Positions 19,228-28,926 are shown, numbered from the stretch's first letter. The stretch: DNA of 64,000 bases from Pinisolibacter aquiterrae (GCF_019160155.1 NZ_JAFNIH010000044.1:124001-188000); one strand, 5' to 3'. Notes: generated from the letters alone by a model not told the origin. A program made the numbers and translations.

Positions 19228-19959
19228 TCACTCCGCTCCAGCCGCTTCGATCATCCGCATGGTACGGATGCGGCGGCGGATGATCTCGTTGCGCATGGCC
19301 ATCAGGTGGATCCACACGAACAGCAGCGAGAAGGCGACCGCCATGATCAGGAGCGGCACCAGCATCGAGGCGTCGATGGTCGAGCCGCCCATGCGGAACA
19401 CCGACGCGGGCTGATGCAGCGTGTTCCACCAGTCGACCGAGAACTTGATGATCGGGATGTTGACGACGCCGACCAGCGTCAGCACCGCGCTCGCCTTGGC
19501 GGCGCGCAGCGGGTCCTCGATCGTCTCCTGGAGCGCGATCAGGCCGAGATACATGATGAAGAGGACGAGAACCGAGGTCAGCCGCGCGTCCCAGACCCAC
19601 CAGGTGCCCCACATCGGCTTGCCCCAGAGCGAGCCGGTGGCGAGCGCGAGAAAGGTGAAGGCGGCGCCGATCGGCGCGGCGCATTTGGCCGAGACGTCGG
19701 CGAGCGGGTGGCGCCACACGAGGGTGCCGAGCGCCGAGGCGGCCATGGTCATGTAGCAGAACATCGACAGCCACGCGAAGGGCACGTGGATGTACATGAT
19801 CTTGACCGTCTCGCCCTGCTGATAATCGGCGGGCGCGCGGAAGAAGACCAGCCACAGGCCGACCGCGAAGGTGACGATCGTCGCCCCGGCGAGCCAGGGC
19901 AGGATCTTGGCGACCAGACCCAGGAAGCGGGTCGGGTTGGCGTAGTCGATCAGACGCAT
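19228..19959 (-). CDS. ccmC: Haem exporter protein CcmC
   Basis: This 243-residue inner-membrane protein has six expected helices. It contains the haem-handling WWD signature WGTWWVWDARLTS near residue 117, flanked by conserved His-bearing loops (YIHVPFAWLSM before it; WWNTLHQPAS after it). CcmC loads haem onto CcmE for c-type cytochrome maturation. The N-terminus MRLIDYANPTRFL is family-like. It is separated from ccmB upstream by about 209 bases, so it may have its own promoter or be read through. No ccmE, ccmF or ccmH is in the window; in this group they usually lie in a separate cluster. Confidence 0.96.
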   Translation of the reverse strand: MRLIDYANPTRFLGLVAKILPWLAGATIVTFAVGLWLVFFRAPADYQQGETVKIMYIHVPFAWLSMFCYMTMAASALGTLVWRHPLADVSAKCAAPIGAAFTFLALATGSLWGKPMWGTWWVWDARLTSVLVLFIMYLGLIALQETIEDPLRAAKASAVLTLVGVVNIPIIKFSVDWWNTLHQPASVFRMGGSTIDASMLVPLLIMAVAFSLLFVWIHLMAMRNEIIRRRIRTMRMIEAAGAE

Positions 19960-20168
19960 CGTCTCGTCCCGATGATGGCCCCCCGCTCGCAGACGCGACG
20001 GAGGCCCGCGGCCGGAACACCCCTCGTGTCGCGGTCGGCGGTCGTCTCGGTCCCGTTTCTAGAGCGCGACCGGCCCGGCATCAATGCGGCCTTGCGCCGT
20101 ATTCCGCCTTGCGCGGGATCAAGTCGGCGTGACGAGGCTCGCGGACGACGATTTCGGGCCGCTCGGGA

Positions 20169-20837
20169 TCATTCCCCGGCGTGACGCAGGGCGGCGGCGG
20201 CGGCGACCGGGCCGAGCACCATGGCGAAGAGGCCGAGGGCGGCGAGGATCGCGAAGGGGGTGGTGAAGGGCATGCCGCCGTAGAGCACCGCCGTCGCCGA
20301 GGAGACGCCGAAGATCATCACCGGCACGGTCAGCGGCAGGACCAGGATCGCCAGCAGCAGGCCGCCGCGCTTCAAGGTGACGGTCAGCGCCGCGCCGATC
20401 GCCCCGGTGAAAGTGAGCGCCGGCGTGCCGACCAGCAGCGTCAGGGTGGTCGCGCCGATGGCGATCGGTTCCATGTTCATGAAGATCGCGAGCAGCGGCG
20501 AGGCGATCACCAGCGGCAGGCCGGTCGCCGCCCAATGGGCGAGGCATTTGACCAGAACGACCAACTCGAGCGGGCTCTCGCCCATCAGGATCAGATCGAG
20601 GCCGCCGTCGTCGCGATCGACCTGGAACAGGCGGTCGAGCGACAGCAACGTGGCGAGAAGCGCACCGATCCACAGGATCGCCGGGCCGATGCGCGACAGG
20701 AGGTTCAGGTCGGGGCCGACGCCGAAGGGCACCACGGTGACGACGATCAGGAAGAACAGCGCCCCCATCAGGGCGCCGCCGCCGACGCGGACGGCGAGCT
20801 TCCATTCGCGGGCGAAGAGGGCGAGGAGCGCGTTCAT
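20169..20837 (-). CDS. ccmB: Haem exporter protein CcmB
   Basis: This 222-residue hydrophobic protein has six predicted transmembrane helices and the family features FFLIVVTVVPFGVGPDL in the first third and LFQVDRDDGGLDLI in the cytoplasmic loop. CcmB is the membrane subunit of the CcmAB ABC transporter, whose ATPase drives release of holo-CcmE from CcmCD. The start codon overlaps the ccmA stop (ATGA, 20834-20837), so CcmA and CcmB are made together. Confidence 0.96.
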   Translation of the reverse strand: MNALLALFAREWKLAVRVGGGALMGALFFLIVVTVVPFGVGPDLNLLSRIGPAILWIGALLATLLSLDRLFQVDRDDGGLDLILMGESPLELVVLVKCLAHWAATGLPLVIASPLLAIFMNMEPIAIGATTLTLLVGTPALTFTGAIGAALTVTLKRGGLLLAILVLPLTVPVMIFGVSSATAVLYGGMPFTTPFAILAALGLFAMVLGPVAAAAALRHAGE

Positions 20838-21469
20838 GCCGCTTCTCCGACGATCGCCGGTCCGAGCCGGAGCCCGTCGATGCGGGCGAAGGGGAGATCG
20901 AGATGGGTCGCGGCGACGACCAGACCACCGGCGTCGAGATGCTCGCCGACGATCTCGAGCAGGCGCGCCTCGGAGGCGGCGTCGAGCGCGGAGGTCGGCT
21001 CGTCGAGCAGCCAGATCGGGCGGCGCGTGACGAGGAGGCGGGCGAAGGCGAGGCGGCGGCGCTGGCCGGCGGAGAGATAGGCGGCGGGCAGATCAATCAG
21101 GCGGGCGAGACCGACCCGGTCGAGCGCGTCGAGGACGGTGCCGTCGGCGACGCCGAAGAAATCGCGCCAGAAGGCGAGGTTCTCAGCCACCGAGAGCTGG
21201 TTCTTGAGCGCGTCCTGATGGCCGAAATAGTGGCAGTGCTGGGCGATGGTCAGATCGGGGTCGCCGCCCTCGATCACGAGGTCACCGGCGACCGGGCGCA
21301 ACAGACCGGCGATCAGGCGCAGGAGCGTCGACTTGCCGGCCCCGTTGGCGCCGGTGACGACCAGGGCGCGGCCGGCGACGGCGCGAAACGACAAATCGGC
21401 GAGGACCCGGCGGCCGCCGCGATCCAGGGTCAGGGTCCGGCCCTCGAGGCTGGAGACGGGGGAGGCCAT
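20834..21469 (-). CDS. ccmA: Haem ABC exporter ATPase CcmA
   Basis: This 211-residue ABC ATPase has Walker A (GANGAGKSTLL) near residue 37, signature LSAGQRRRLAFARLL near 130 and Walker B (IWLLDEPTSALD) near 152. All catalytic elements are intact and the length is standard. With CcmB it powers the cytochrome c maturation system I. It heads the minus-strand ccmABCDG block and lies divergent from a DUF1223 gene. The start at 21469 (MASPVSSLEG) is chosen because upstream codons leave the family pattern; an AGGAG lies 11 bases before it. Confidence 0.95.
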   Translation of the reverse strand: MASPVSSLEGRTLTLDRGGRRVLADLSFRAVAGRALVVTGANGAGKSTLLRLIAGLLRPVAGDLVIEGGDPDLTIAQHCHYFGHQDALKNQLSVAENLAFWRDFFGVADGTVLDALDRVGLARLIDLPAAYLSAGQRRRLAFARLLVTRRPIWLLDEPTSALDAASEARLLEIVGEHLDAGGLVVAATHLDLPFARIDGLRLGPAIVGEAA

Positions 21470-21677
21470 GGGCGCTTTCGCTCCTGGGATGCCGGCGGCG
21501 GTGGGGTGGCGTCCCGCCACCGAGCCGCCCTTGTCTAGGCGATCGCCGGACCCTGGGCAACCGTCGGCGATCGTGCCGTCGCGGCGGATTTCACCCGGAA
21601 GTGACTGGTCCCGTGATGGGCCGGCAACTATTGTGCGCATCGCCGTGAGGACCGATCGGCAGAGAGCGAGACGATTG

Positions 21678-22445
21678 GTGAAGCAGCATCGACATGTGAT
21701 CGGGACGGCGTTGGTGGCCGCCCTCTCCTCGACGCCGACGATCGGCGCCGAGGCGCCCTCCTCGGCGCGGCCGGTGGCGGTGGTCGAACTGTTCACCAGC
21801 CAGGGCTGCGCCAACTGCCCGCCGGCCGACGCCTTCCTGAGCGATCTCAGCCGCGAGGCCGACGTCGTGGCCCTGTCCTACGCGGTCGACTACTGGGACT
21901 ACATGGGCTGGAAGGACACCGCCGCCAAGCCCGAGTTCACCCGGCGCCAGAAGGCCTATGCCGAGCGGCGCGGCGATCACGACGTGTTCACGCCACAGGT
22001 GGTGATCAACGGCCGCGCCCGACTGGTCGGATCCGACCGCGCCGGCATTCGCCGCGAGATCGCCGCCGGGGCGACCGTCCGCCACGATCTCACCGTGCCG
22101 ATCGAGCTCGAGGCCAATCGCGAGGCGCTCCAGGTGCGCCTGCCCGACGCGCCGGCCGGCGGCGAGCCGGTCCATGCGACGGTGTGGCTGGCACGGTTCG
22201 ACGAGGTCCGTTCGGTCTCGGTCGGGCGCGGCGAGAACCACGGCCGCACCCTCAGCTACGCCCATCTGGTGCGCTCGCTGCAGCCGATCGGCATGTGGAA
22301 GGGCAAGGCGCTGACCATCGAACTGCCCCGTCAGGAGATGGCGACCGATCCCAACATCGGTTGCGCCGTGCTGATCCAGGACGTCGAGCAGGATCGTCCC
22401 GGCCGGATCCTCGGGGCGCGGATCTGCACCGCGCCGACGAGCTGA
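21678..22445 (+). CDS. Secreted DUF1223 thioredoxin-like protein
   Basis: This 255-residue protein has a signal sequence (VIGTALVAALSSTPTIGAEA). A DUF1223 domain follows, beginning VAVVELFTSQGCANCPPAD, in which the two Cys of the thioredoxin-like motif occupy the first loop. LSYAVDYWDYMGWKDTAA and YTPQVVINGR-type segments (here FTPQVVINGRARLVG) are also characteristic. The family is secreted and probably redox active, but its function is not established. Linkage to ccm genes fits periplasmic thiol chemistry. The start is uncertain: GTG at 21678 is chosen because it keeps a compact signal peptide, with GTG at 21645 as the alternative. Confidence 0.85.
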   Translation: MKQHRHVIGTALVAALSSTPTIGAEAPSSARPVAVVELFTSQGCANCPPADAFLSDLSREADVVALSYAVDYWDYMGWKDTAAKPEFTRRQKAYAERRGDHDVFTPQVVINGRARLVGSDRAGIRREIAAGATVRHDLTVPIELEANREALQVRLPDAPAGGEPVHATVWLARFDEVRSVSVGRGENHGRTLSYAHLVRSLQPIGMWKGKALTIELPRQEMATDPNIGCAVLIQDVEQDRPGRILGARICTAPTS

Positions 22446-22459
22446 GCGACGGCTCGGAC

Positions 22460-22831
22460 TCAGAGATCGACCAGACGGGGTTTCTTCTCCAGCACGGCGA
22501 GGACGCGCGCGAGGTCGGAGCCGCGCTTGAGGATGCGTCCGCCGATGTCGAGCACCGCGTAGGTGCCCTGGCGGGTCGCCAGTTTCGGGTTCTTCTCGAT
22601 GCGGTGGAGGGGGGCCTCGGAGGTGCGGCGGAAGATCGAGAAGACGGCGCGGTCCTGGAGATGGTCGATGGCGTAGTCGCGCCACTCACCCGCCGCCACC
22701 ATGCGCCCGTAGACGTTCAGAATGGCGGAGAGTTCGCGGCGATCGAAGGTCACCGGGCGGTGGTCCTCGCGCGGCCGAAAGGCCACGATCGCCGGTTCGG
22801 CATCGCCGGTTCGCATGCGTCCGTCGTCCAT
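22460..22831 (-). CDS. DUF2794 domain protein
   Basis: This 123-residue protein matches the alphaproteobacterial DUF2794 pattern: PVTFDRRELSAILNVYGRMVAAGEWRDYAID (in part), a middle DRAVFSIFRRTSE, IEKNPKL and a closing strand YAVLDIGGRILKRGSDL. These proteins are cytosolic, widespread in Hyphomicrobiales and without a known function. AAGGA sits 7 bases before the start. The gene is convergent with DUF1223 (14 bases between stops) and divergent from the GH3 gene. Confidence 0.87.
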   Translation of the reverse strand: MDDGRMRTGDAEPAIVAFRPREDHRPVTFDRRELSAILNVYGRMVAAGEWRDYAIDHLQDRAVFSIFRRTSEAPLHRIEKNPKLATRQGTYAVLDIGGRILKRGSDLARVLAVLEKKPRLVDL

Positions 22832-22988
22832 GCCCGATCCTTCGTCGACGCAGGAAAGTCCATGATCGACGAGGCGGCGGCGGCTGACAAGTCCGAAGCG
22901 CGACGGCGCCCGTGGCGGGGACGGAATTGACGCCGGCGACGGGGATCGCCACTGTCGCGGCCTGCCTCGCCCGAGCCCCGGATCCCGC

Positions 22989-25244
22989 ATGTCCCTCGCT
23001 TCGACCTTCCGCCTCGCCCGTCGCCTCGCGGTGATCGGCCTCGGCCTCACCGTGCTCGTCGCCGCCGTCCCGCCGTGCCGCGCCGAAACGTCCGTCGCGG
23101 TGAACGCCTCCGGGCTCTCCGACGCCGAGATCGAGAGCCGGATCACCGATCTCCTGGGGCGGATGACGCTCGAGGAGAAGATCGGGCAGATGTTCTCCAA
23201 CGGATGGGGGCCGGAGTTCGACGAGGGCGAGGTGAGCAAGGGCCGGGTCGGCATGGTCTCGACCGTCGAGGAGCCGGAGGTGATGGCGCGGCTGCAGCGA
23301 CTGGCGCGCGGCTCGCGGCTCGGCATCCCGCTGATCTTCGCGCGCGACGCGCTGCACGGCTATCGCACCCTCGCTCCCGTGCCGCTCGGTCTGGCGGCGA
23401 CCTTCGACGCCGACACCATCCGCGCGGTCGGGCGGATCACCGGCCGTGAGGCGTCGAGCCAGGGGTTGCATCTGACCTTCTCGCCGATGATCGACGTCAC
23501 CCGCGATCCGCGTTGGGGGCGGGTCGTCGAGGGGCCGGGCGAGGATCCGTTCCTGGCGTCGGTGTTCTCGCGCGCCATGGTCGAGGGGCTCGCCTCGGGC
23601 GGGCTGCGGGCGACGCTCAAGCATTTCGTCGGTTACGGCGCGGTGCGGGCCGGCCGCGACTACGCCGAAGCCGAGATCTCGACGCCGACGCTCGCGGATC
23701 TGCATCTGCCGCCGTTCCGCGCCGGGATCGAGGCGGGCGCGCAGATCGTGATGGCGGCCTTCTCGGTGCTGAACGGGGTGCCGGTCACCGCCGATCACCG
23801 GCTCCTCACCGATCTCCTGCGCAAGGAATGGGGGTTCGACGGCATCGTCGTCTCCGATTGGGACGCCGTGCGCGAGTTGATGCCGCACGGGGTGGCGGGG
23901 TCGCGAGCCGAGGCGGTCGAGAAGGCGGTGATGGCCGGCATCGACGTGGAGATGGCGGGCGGGCTCTATCGCGAGCAACTGCCCGGTCTGGTCGCCTCCG
24001 GGCGGGTGCCGATGGCGCGGATCGACGAGGCGGTGCGGCGCGTGCTCCGGGTCAAGTTCCGGTTCGGCCTCTTCGATCGCGCGCGGACGCCGGAGGTCGA
24101 TCCGGTGGTGGCGGCGCGAGCCATGGCGACGCCGGAGATCCGGGCGGTGGCGCTCGAGGCGGCGCGACGCTCGATCATTCTGCTGAAGAACGAGGGCGGT
24201 CCCGACGCCGGCCTCCTGCCCCTGACCCGACCGCCGAAGCGGATCGCGGTGATCGGGGCGGCGGCGAAGGACGCGGGCGATCTGATGGGCTCGTGGGGCG
24301 CCAAGGGCGATCGCGCCGACGTCACGCTCTTCGCCGACGCCCTGCGCGATCGGTTGGCCCCGAAGGGGGTGCGGGTGCGCTACGCGGAGGGCTGCGACGA
24401 CGCCTGTCTGAAGACCGGGGGGTTCGAGGCGGCGGTGGGGCTGGCGAAGCGGTCGGATCTCGTCGTCGCGGTGCTCGGCGAGCCCTGGTACATGACGGCG
24501 GAATCGACCTCGCGCACCCGTCTCGGCCTGCCCAACCGTCAGCAGGCGCTGCTCGACCGTCTTGCGGCGACGGGAAAGCCGGTGGTGCTGATCGTGCTCG
24601 CGGGGCGGCCGATGGTGATGGTCGACGCCTGGCCGAAGGCGCGGGCGATCCTCTATGCCTTCTCGCCCGGGACGATGGGCGGCGAGGCGCTGGTCGACGT
24701 GCTGACCGGGGCGGTCGATCCGTCCGGACGGCTGCCGATGAGCCTGCCGCGCGCGGTCGGCCAGATCCCGATCACCTACGACCTCTTGCCGACCGGACGG
24801 CCACCGAGCCCCGGCGACACGCTCGCGGCGCGCTATCTCGACGAGGAGACGACGCCGTTCCTGCCGTTCGGTCACGGTCTCTCCTACACGCGCTTCGCCT
24901 ATTCCGACCTTTCGGTCGAGACGCCGACGGTGCCGCTCGACGGGGTGGCGCGCGTGAGCGTCACGGTGACCGACACCGGCGCGCGGGCGGGGCGGGAGAT
25001 CGTCCAGCTCTACGTCCACGACGTCGTGGCGAGCCGGTCGCGGCCGCTCCGGCAGTTGAAGGGGATCGCGGTCGTCGATCTCGAGCCGGGCGAGGCGAAG
25101 CGGGTGACGATCGCGGTGCCGGTGGCGGAGCTGGGCTTTTCCGACGACGACGGCCGCCGGGTGATCGAGCCGGGCCGGTTCGACGTCTTCGTCGGCGGGT
25201 CCTCGGCGGCGACGCTCACGACCGCCTTCGAGGTGGTGAAGTGA
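22989..25244 (+). CDS. bglX: Secreted GH3 beta-glucosidase (BglX type)
   Basis: This 751-residue glycoside hydrolase family 3 enzyme has a signal peptide (LAVIGLGLTVLVAAVPPCRA). The TIM-barrel domain contains MTLEEKIGQM, RDPRWGRVVEGPGEDP and KHFVGYGA (substrate-binding Lys-His). DGIVVSDWDAV carries the catalytic nucleophile Asp near residue 300. The second alpha/beta domain and a C-terminal fibronectin-III-like domain (from about residue 655, VSVTVTDTGARAGREIVQLYV) follow. It should release glucose from beta-glucosides or cello-oligosaccharides in the periplasm. The domain plan and length are those of BglX. Its stop abuts the stop of the convergent M20 gene with no spacer. Confidence 0.94.
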   Translation: MSLASTFRLARRLAVIGLGLTVLVAAVPPCRAETSVAVNASGLSDAEIESRITDLLGRMTLEEKIGQMFSNGWGPEFDEGEVSKGRVGMVSTVEEPEVMARLQRLARGSRLGIPLIFARDALHGYRTLAPVPLGLAATFDADTIRAVGRITGREASSQGLHLTFSPMIDVTRDPRWGRVVEGPGEDPFLASVFSRAMVEGLASGGLRATLKHFVGYGAVRAGRDYAEAEISTPTLADLHLPPFRAGIEAGAQIVMAAFSVLNGVPVTADHRLLTDLLRKEWGFDGIVVSDWDAVRELMPHGVAGSRAEAVEKAVMAGIDVEMAGGLYREQLPGLVASGRVPMARIDEAVRRVLRVKFRFGLFDRARTPEVDPVVAARAMATPEIRAVALEAARRSIILLKNEGGPDAGLLPLTRPPKRIAVIGAAAKDAGDLMGSWGAKGDRADVTLFADALRDRLAPKGVRVRYAEGCDDACLKTGGFEAAVGLAKRSDLVVAVLGEPWYMTAESTSRTRLGLPNRQQALLDRLAATGKPVVLIVLAGRPMVMVDAWPKARAILYAFSPGTMGGEALVDVLTGAVDPSGRLPMSLPRAVGQIPITYDLLPTGRPPSPGDTLAARYLDEETTPFLPFGHGLSYTRFAYSDLSVETPTVPLDGVARVSVTVTDTGARAGREIVQLYVHDVVASRSRPLRQLKGIAVVDLEPGEAKRVTIAVPVAELGFSDDDGRRVIEPGRFDVFVGGSSAATLTTAFEVVK

Positions 25245-26531
25245 TCAGTCGGTCTCGACGCCGAGCAGGGTGAGGGTGGCGGCGGCCATGATCTCGGCGG
25301 AGGCGACGAGATCGTCGATGCCGACCCATTCGTCGGGTTGATGGGCGAGTTCGAGCCGGCCGGGGCCGTAGGCGACGCAGTCGAGCCGGGTGGCGAGACG
25401 CGCGAGGTGCTTCTGGTCGTAGGTGCCGGGCGAGGCGACGTGGGTCGAGGGGCGATCGAGCACCCGGTGGATCCAATGATCGAGCGCGCCGACGACCGGG
25501 GCGTCGGGCTCGGTCATGGTGGGCGGGAAGCTCATCAGGTCGTCGAGGCGCCAGTCGAGGCCGGGGCGGGCGGCCTTCACGCGGTCGAGCAGATCGACGA
25601 TCTCGCCGCGCACGTCCGCCTCGTCCTCCTCGACCAGCCAACGGCGATCGATCACCAGCCGGCAACTGTCGGCGACGAGCGGGGCGGGAAGGCCGTCGCC
25701 GTCGCTCTCGTCGAGACCGCCGTGGACCGAATTGAGATTGAGGGTGGCGGCGCGGGCGCCCTCGGGCACGCAGGGCATGCGGGTGCGGCGCTCGGCGAGT
25801 TTCGGCAGAAGTTCGGTCTCGATCAGGCCGAGAAGATCGGCCATGCCGCGGATCGCGGAGACGCCGAGGAAGGGCATCGAGCCGTGGGCGATGCGGCCGG
25901 TCATCTCGATCCGGCTCCACCAGACGCCGCGATGACCGAGGCAGACCCGGTCGACGCCGAGCGGCTCGGGCACGATGACGTGGTCGACCCGGCCGGGGGC
26001 GAAATACCCCTGTTCGACCAGATGGGCGAGGCCGCCGAAGCCGCCGGTCTCCTCGTCGGCGGTGGCCGAGATCTCGAGCGCGCCGGGCAGCGGAAGGCCG
26101 AGATCGGTCAGCGCCTCGACGGCGACGATCGCCGCGGCGAGGCCGCCCTTCATGTCGGCGGTGCCGCGTCCCCAGACGCGGCCGTCGCGGACGAGCCCCT
26201 CGAAGGGATCGACGGTCCAGCCCTCGCCGGGCTCGACCACATCGATATGGCCGTTGAAATGGACGGTCGGGCCGGGGCGGGCGCCCTCGCGGCGGGCGAT
26301 CAGATTGAGCCGGGGGGTGGCGTCGCAGTCGCCGGGGGCGCCCTCGGCGCGCAGGATCCGGGTGGAAAAGCCGGAGCGGGCGAGGCGCTCGGCGAGGAGG
26401 CGCACGCAGGCGTCGTAGTCGCGTCCCGGCGGATTGACGGTCGGAATGCGGACGAGGTCGCGGGTGAGCGCGACGAGATCGTCGCGGCGCGCGTCGATCG
26501 AGGCGAAGAGAGCGGAGATCGAGACCGGCAC
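25245..26531 (-). CDS. M20-family peptidase, ArgE/DapE-like deacylase
   Basis: This 428-residue metal-dependent amidohydrolase of the M20 clan has HFNGHIDVVEPG (first metal His and catalytic Asp), GRGTADMKGG (bridging Asp), SATADEETGGFGG (catalytic Glu pair) and PEPLG. A lid domain and a C-terminal segment with the last metal ligand follow (YGPGRLELAHQPDEWV). It fits the loosely defined group annotated as acetylornithine deacetylase or succinyl-diaminopimelate desuccinylase family; true substrate unknown. Both metal sites appear complete. The gene abuts the GH3 stop codon and is divergent from the GGDEF-EAL gene. Confidence 0.88.
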   Translation of the reverse strand: MPVSISALFASIDARRDDLVALTRDLVRIPTVNPPGRDYDACVRLLAERLARSGFSTRILRAEGAPGDCDATPRLNLIARREGARPGPTVHFNGHIDVVEPGEGWTVDPFEGLVRDGRVWGRGTADMKGGLAAAIVAVEALTDLGLPLPGALEISATADEETGGFGGLAHLVEQGYFAPGRVDHVIVPEPLGVDRVCLGHRGVWWSRIEMTGRIAHGSMPFLGVSAIRGMADLLGLIETELLPKLAERRTRMPCVPEGARAATLNLNSVHGGLDESDGDGLPAPLVADSCRLVIDRRWLVEEDEADVRGEIVDLLDRVKAARPGLDWRLDDLMSFPPTMTEPDAPVVGALDHWIHRVLDRPSTHVASPGTYDQKHLARLATRLDCVAYGPGRLELAHQPDEWVGIDDLVASAEIMAAATLTLLGVETD

Positions 26532-26766
26532 GGCACCTCGCGGAAATCGAGGAAGATCACCGTCGACGATACCGGGTCCATCGCGTCCGGCAAGGGTCGG
26601 CCGAGCAGACGGCTCGAGAAAACTGACACTTGTGACATTTCGAGAAACATCTTTTTCTTCGTCTCATTCGATCGGGTGACCGATTCGACTTGCGAGTCCG
26701 GTGTGAGGTCCGAGGGTCGGCGATCGGTGCACGCGCCGTCTTCCGAAACGTCGATGGAAGGTCGGG

Positions 26767-28926
26767 ATGGCGGTGGACGAGCGCGGAGGATCCGGCGACC
26801 ACGACGATGCCACGAGGCTCGCCGCCCTGCTCGAGGCGATCGAGGCGATTCCCGACGGCTTCGTCCTCTATGACGCCCGCGACCGGCTGGTGCTGAACAA
26901 CGGCGCCTTTCGGGCCCTCAATGCCGACGTCGCCGACGTGATCCGGCCGGGAATCCGGTTCGCGGATCTGTTGGAGGCCAAGGCGTCGGCGTCGCGGCGG
27001 GCGCTCGACGGCGGCTCGCGTCGTCGCTGCGGGATCGACTGCGCCCCGGCCTGCGACGATTGGCGGGGGTGCCGGCAGCGGACCCATGGCGACAGCCACG
27101 GGGTGATGTTCGAGACGACGCCGGACGGCCGATGGGTGCGGGTCGACGAGCATCGCACCCCGAGCGGCATGACGGTGGGCATCCGCACCGATCTCAGCGA
27201 TCTGCGCGACGTGCAACAGCAGTTGGCCCGGTCGGAGGCGAAGTTCCGCACGCTCTTCGCGATGGCGCCGATCGGCATCGTCCGCACGACCACCGACGGC
27301 CGGATCGTCGACGCCAACCCGGCCTTCGCGGTGATCACCGGCTCCAGCCCGGACGATCGCCGGCTGCTGCCGGATCTGTTCGATCCGCGCGATCGCGACG
27401 CGGTGGCGGCGGATCTGGCGAAGGCGGCCGAGGCCGGCGACCACGGTCCGGTCGAGCGCCGGCTGGTCGCTCCCGACGGCGGCGAGGTGGTGCTGTCGCT
27501 GGAGGGGACGCGGGCGGTCGAAGAGGATGGCACGGTCTTCCTGTGGTCGATCCTGCGCGACGTCACCGAACGCAGCAAGAGCGAGGCGCGGATCTGGCAC
27601 GCCGCCCATCACGATCCGCTGACCGGGCTGCCCAACCGCAAGTATCTCGGGGAGCTCCTGGCCGATCGGCTCGACGGGGCCGACGAGGTGGCGCTGCTCC
27701 TGATCGACCTCGACAATTTCAAACAGGTCAACGACACGCTCGGCCACGAGACCGGCGACGCGGTGCTGCGGGCGACGGCGGAGCGTCTGCGCGCGGGGCT
27801 GCGCGCCGGCGACGTGGTGGCGCGGCTCGGTGGCGACGAATTCGCGGCGGTTCTGGCCGGCCCGATCGGCCTCGCCGAGGCGCGGGCGTTGGGCGAACGG
27901 CTGATCGAGGCGATCGGGCGCGACGTCGTCCATCGCGACCATGCGATCCGTGTCGGCGGGAGCATCGGCATCGCGTCGGTGCCGCAGCACGGATGCGGCG
28001 CCGACGATCTGCTCGGGGCGGCCGATCTCGCCCTGTTCGCGGCGAAGCGAGCCGGCCGCAATCGCGCAGTGATCTTCGCGCCGGCGATGCAGGTGGCCAA
28101 TCGCCGGCGTTTCGAGATCCTCTCCGGCGCCCGCGAGGCGCTGGCGGAGGGGCGGATCGTGCCGTTCTATCAACCGATCGTCGCCTTCGACGACGGCGCG
28201 GTCATCGGTTTCGAGGCGCTGTGCCGGGTGGAGAGCGACGACGGCGTGCGGTCGTTTTCGCCGGAGGTCTTCGGCCACACCGATCTCGGGCGGACGCTCG
28301 ACGAGCGGATGATCGACCTCGTGACCGCCGACATGGCGGCGTGGCGGGCGGCCGGGCACGTCTTCGGGCGCGTCGCCGTCAACGTCTGCGACGCCGACTT
28401 CTCGCGTCAGGGCTTCGACGTCCGGCTGTTCGAACGGCTCGAGGCGCGCGGCCTCGAGGCGTCGATGCTGGAACTCGAGGTGACCGAGACGGCGCTCCTC
28501 GAGGTCGCCGACGGATCGCTGGCGGCGGGGCTCGACCGGCTGCGGGCCGGCGGCATCGCGCTGGCGCTCGACGATTTCGGCACCGGCCACGCCTCGCTGG
28601 TGCATCTGAAGACGCTGCCGGTCGACCGGGTCAAGATCGATCGCTCCTTCGTCTCCGACGTGGTGTTCGACACGGCGAGCCGGGCGATCGTCGGCGCGCT
28701 GACCCGGCTCGGACGCGGGCTCGGCAAGGAGGTCGTCGCCGAAGGGGTGGAGACCGAGGGGCAGCACCGCGCCCTGGTCGATCTCGGCTGTCGATGCGGG
28801 CAGGGCCATCTCTACGGCCGGCCGATGCCGGCGGCGGCGGCGACGCGGCTGCTCGAGACGGCGGAGCGCGCGGGCGCGGCGGCGCGGGTCGCGGTGGTTG
28901 GCAAGCGCGCATCACATCTGCGATAG
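26767..28926 (+). CDS. PAS-GGDEF-EAL cyclic-di-GMP signalling protein
   Basis: This 719-residue cytosolic protein has an N-terminal PAS-like segment (about residues 12-130) with Cys at 88, 92, 96 and 102. A second PAS (about 155-270) follows, then a diguanylate cyclase domain with intact GGDEF at 355-359 and a phosphodiesterase domain with EAL at 483-485, DDFGTG at 602-607 and KIDRSFV from 623. Both domains retain catalytic motifs, so it could make and degrade cyclic di-GMP. No transmembrane helix is seen. The clustered Cys suggest a metal, Fe-S or redox sensor. GGAAGG precedes the start. A TerB-like gene follows after 46 bases. Confidence 0.95.
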   Translation: MAVDERGGSGDHDDATRLAALLEAIEAIPDGFVLYDARDRLVLNNGAFRALNADVADVIRPGIRFADLLEAKASASRRALDGGSRRRCGIDCAPACDDWRGCRQRTHGDSHGVMFETTPDGRWVRVDEHRTPSGMTVGIRTDLSDLRDVQQQLARSEAKFRTLFAMAPIGIVRTTTDGRIVDANPAFAVITGSSPDDRRLLPDLFDPRDRDAVAADLAKAAEAGDHGPVERRLVAPDGGEVVLSLEGTRAVEEDGTVFLWSILRDVTERSKSEARIWHAAHHDPLTGLPNRKYLGELLADRLDGADEVALLLIDLDNFKQVNDTLGHETGDAVLRATAERLRAGLRAGDVVARLGGDEFAAVLAGPIGLAEARALGERLIEAIGRDVVHRDHAIRVGGSIGIASVPQHGCGADDLLGAADLALFAAKRAGRNRAVIFAPAMQVANRRRFEILSGAREALAEGRIVPFYQPIVAFDDGAVIGFEALCRVESDDGVRSFSPEVFGHTDLGRTLDERMIDLVTADMAAWRAAGHVFGRVAVNVCDADFSRQGFDVRLFERLEARGLEASMLELEVTETALLEVADGSLAAGLDRLRAGGIALALDDFGTGHASLVHLKTLPVDRVKIDRSFVSDVVFDTASRAIVGALTRLGRGLGKEVVAEGVETEGQHRALVDLGCRCGQGHLYGRPMPAAAATRLLETAERAGAAARVAVVGKRASHLR

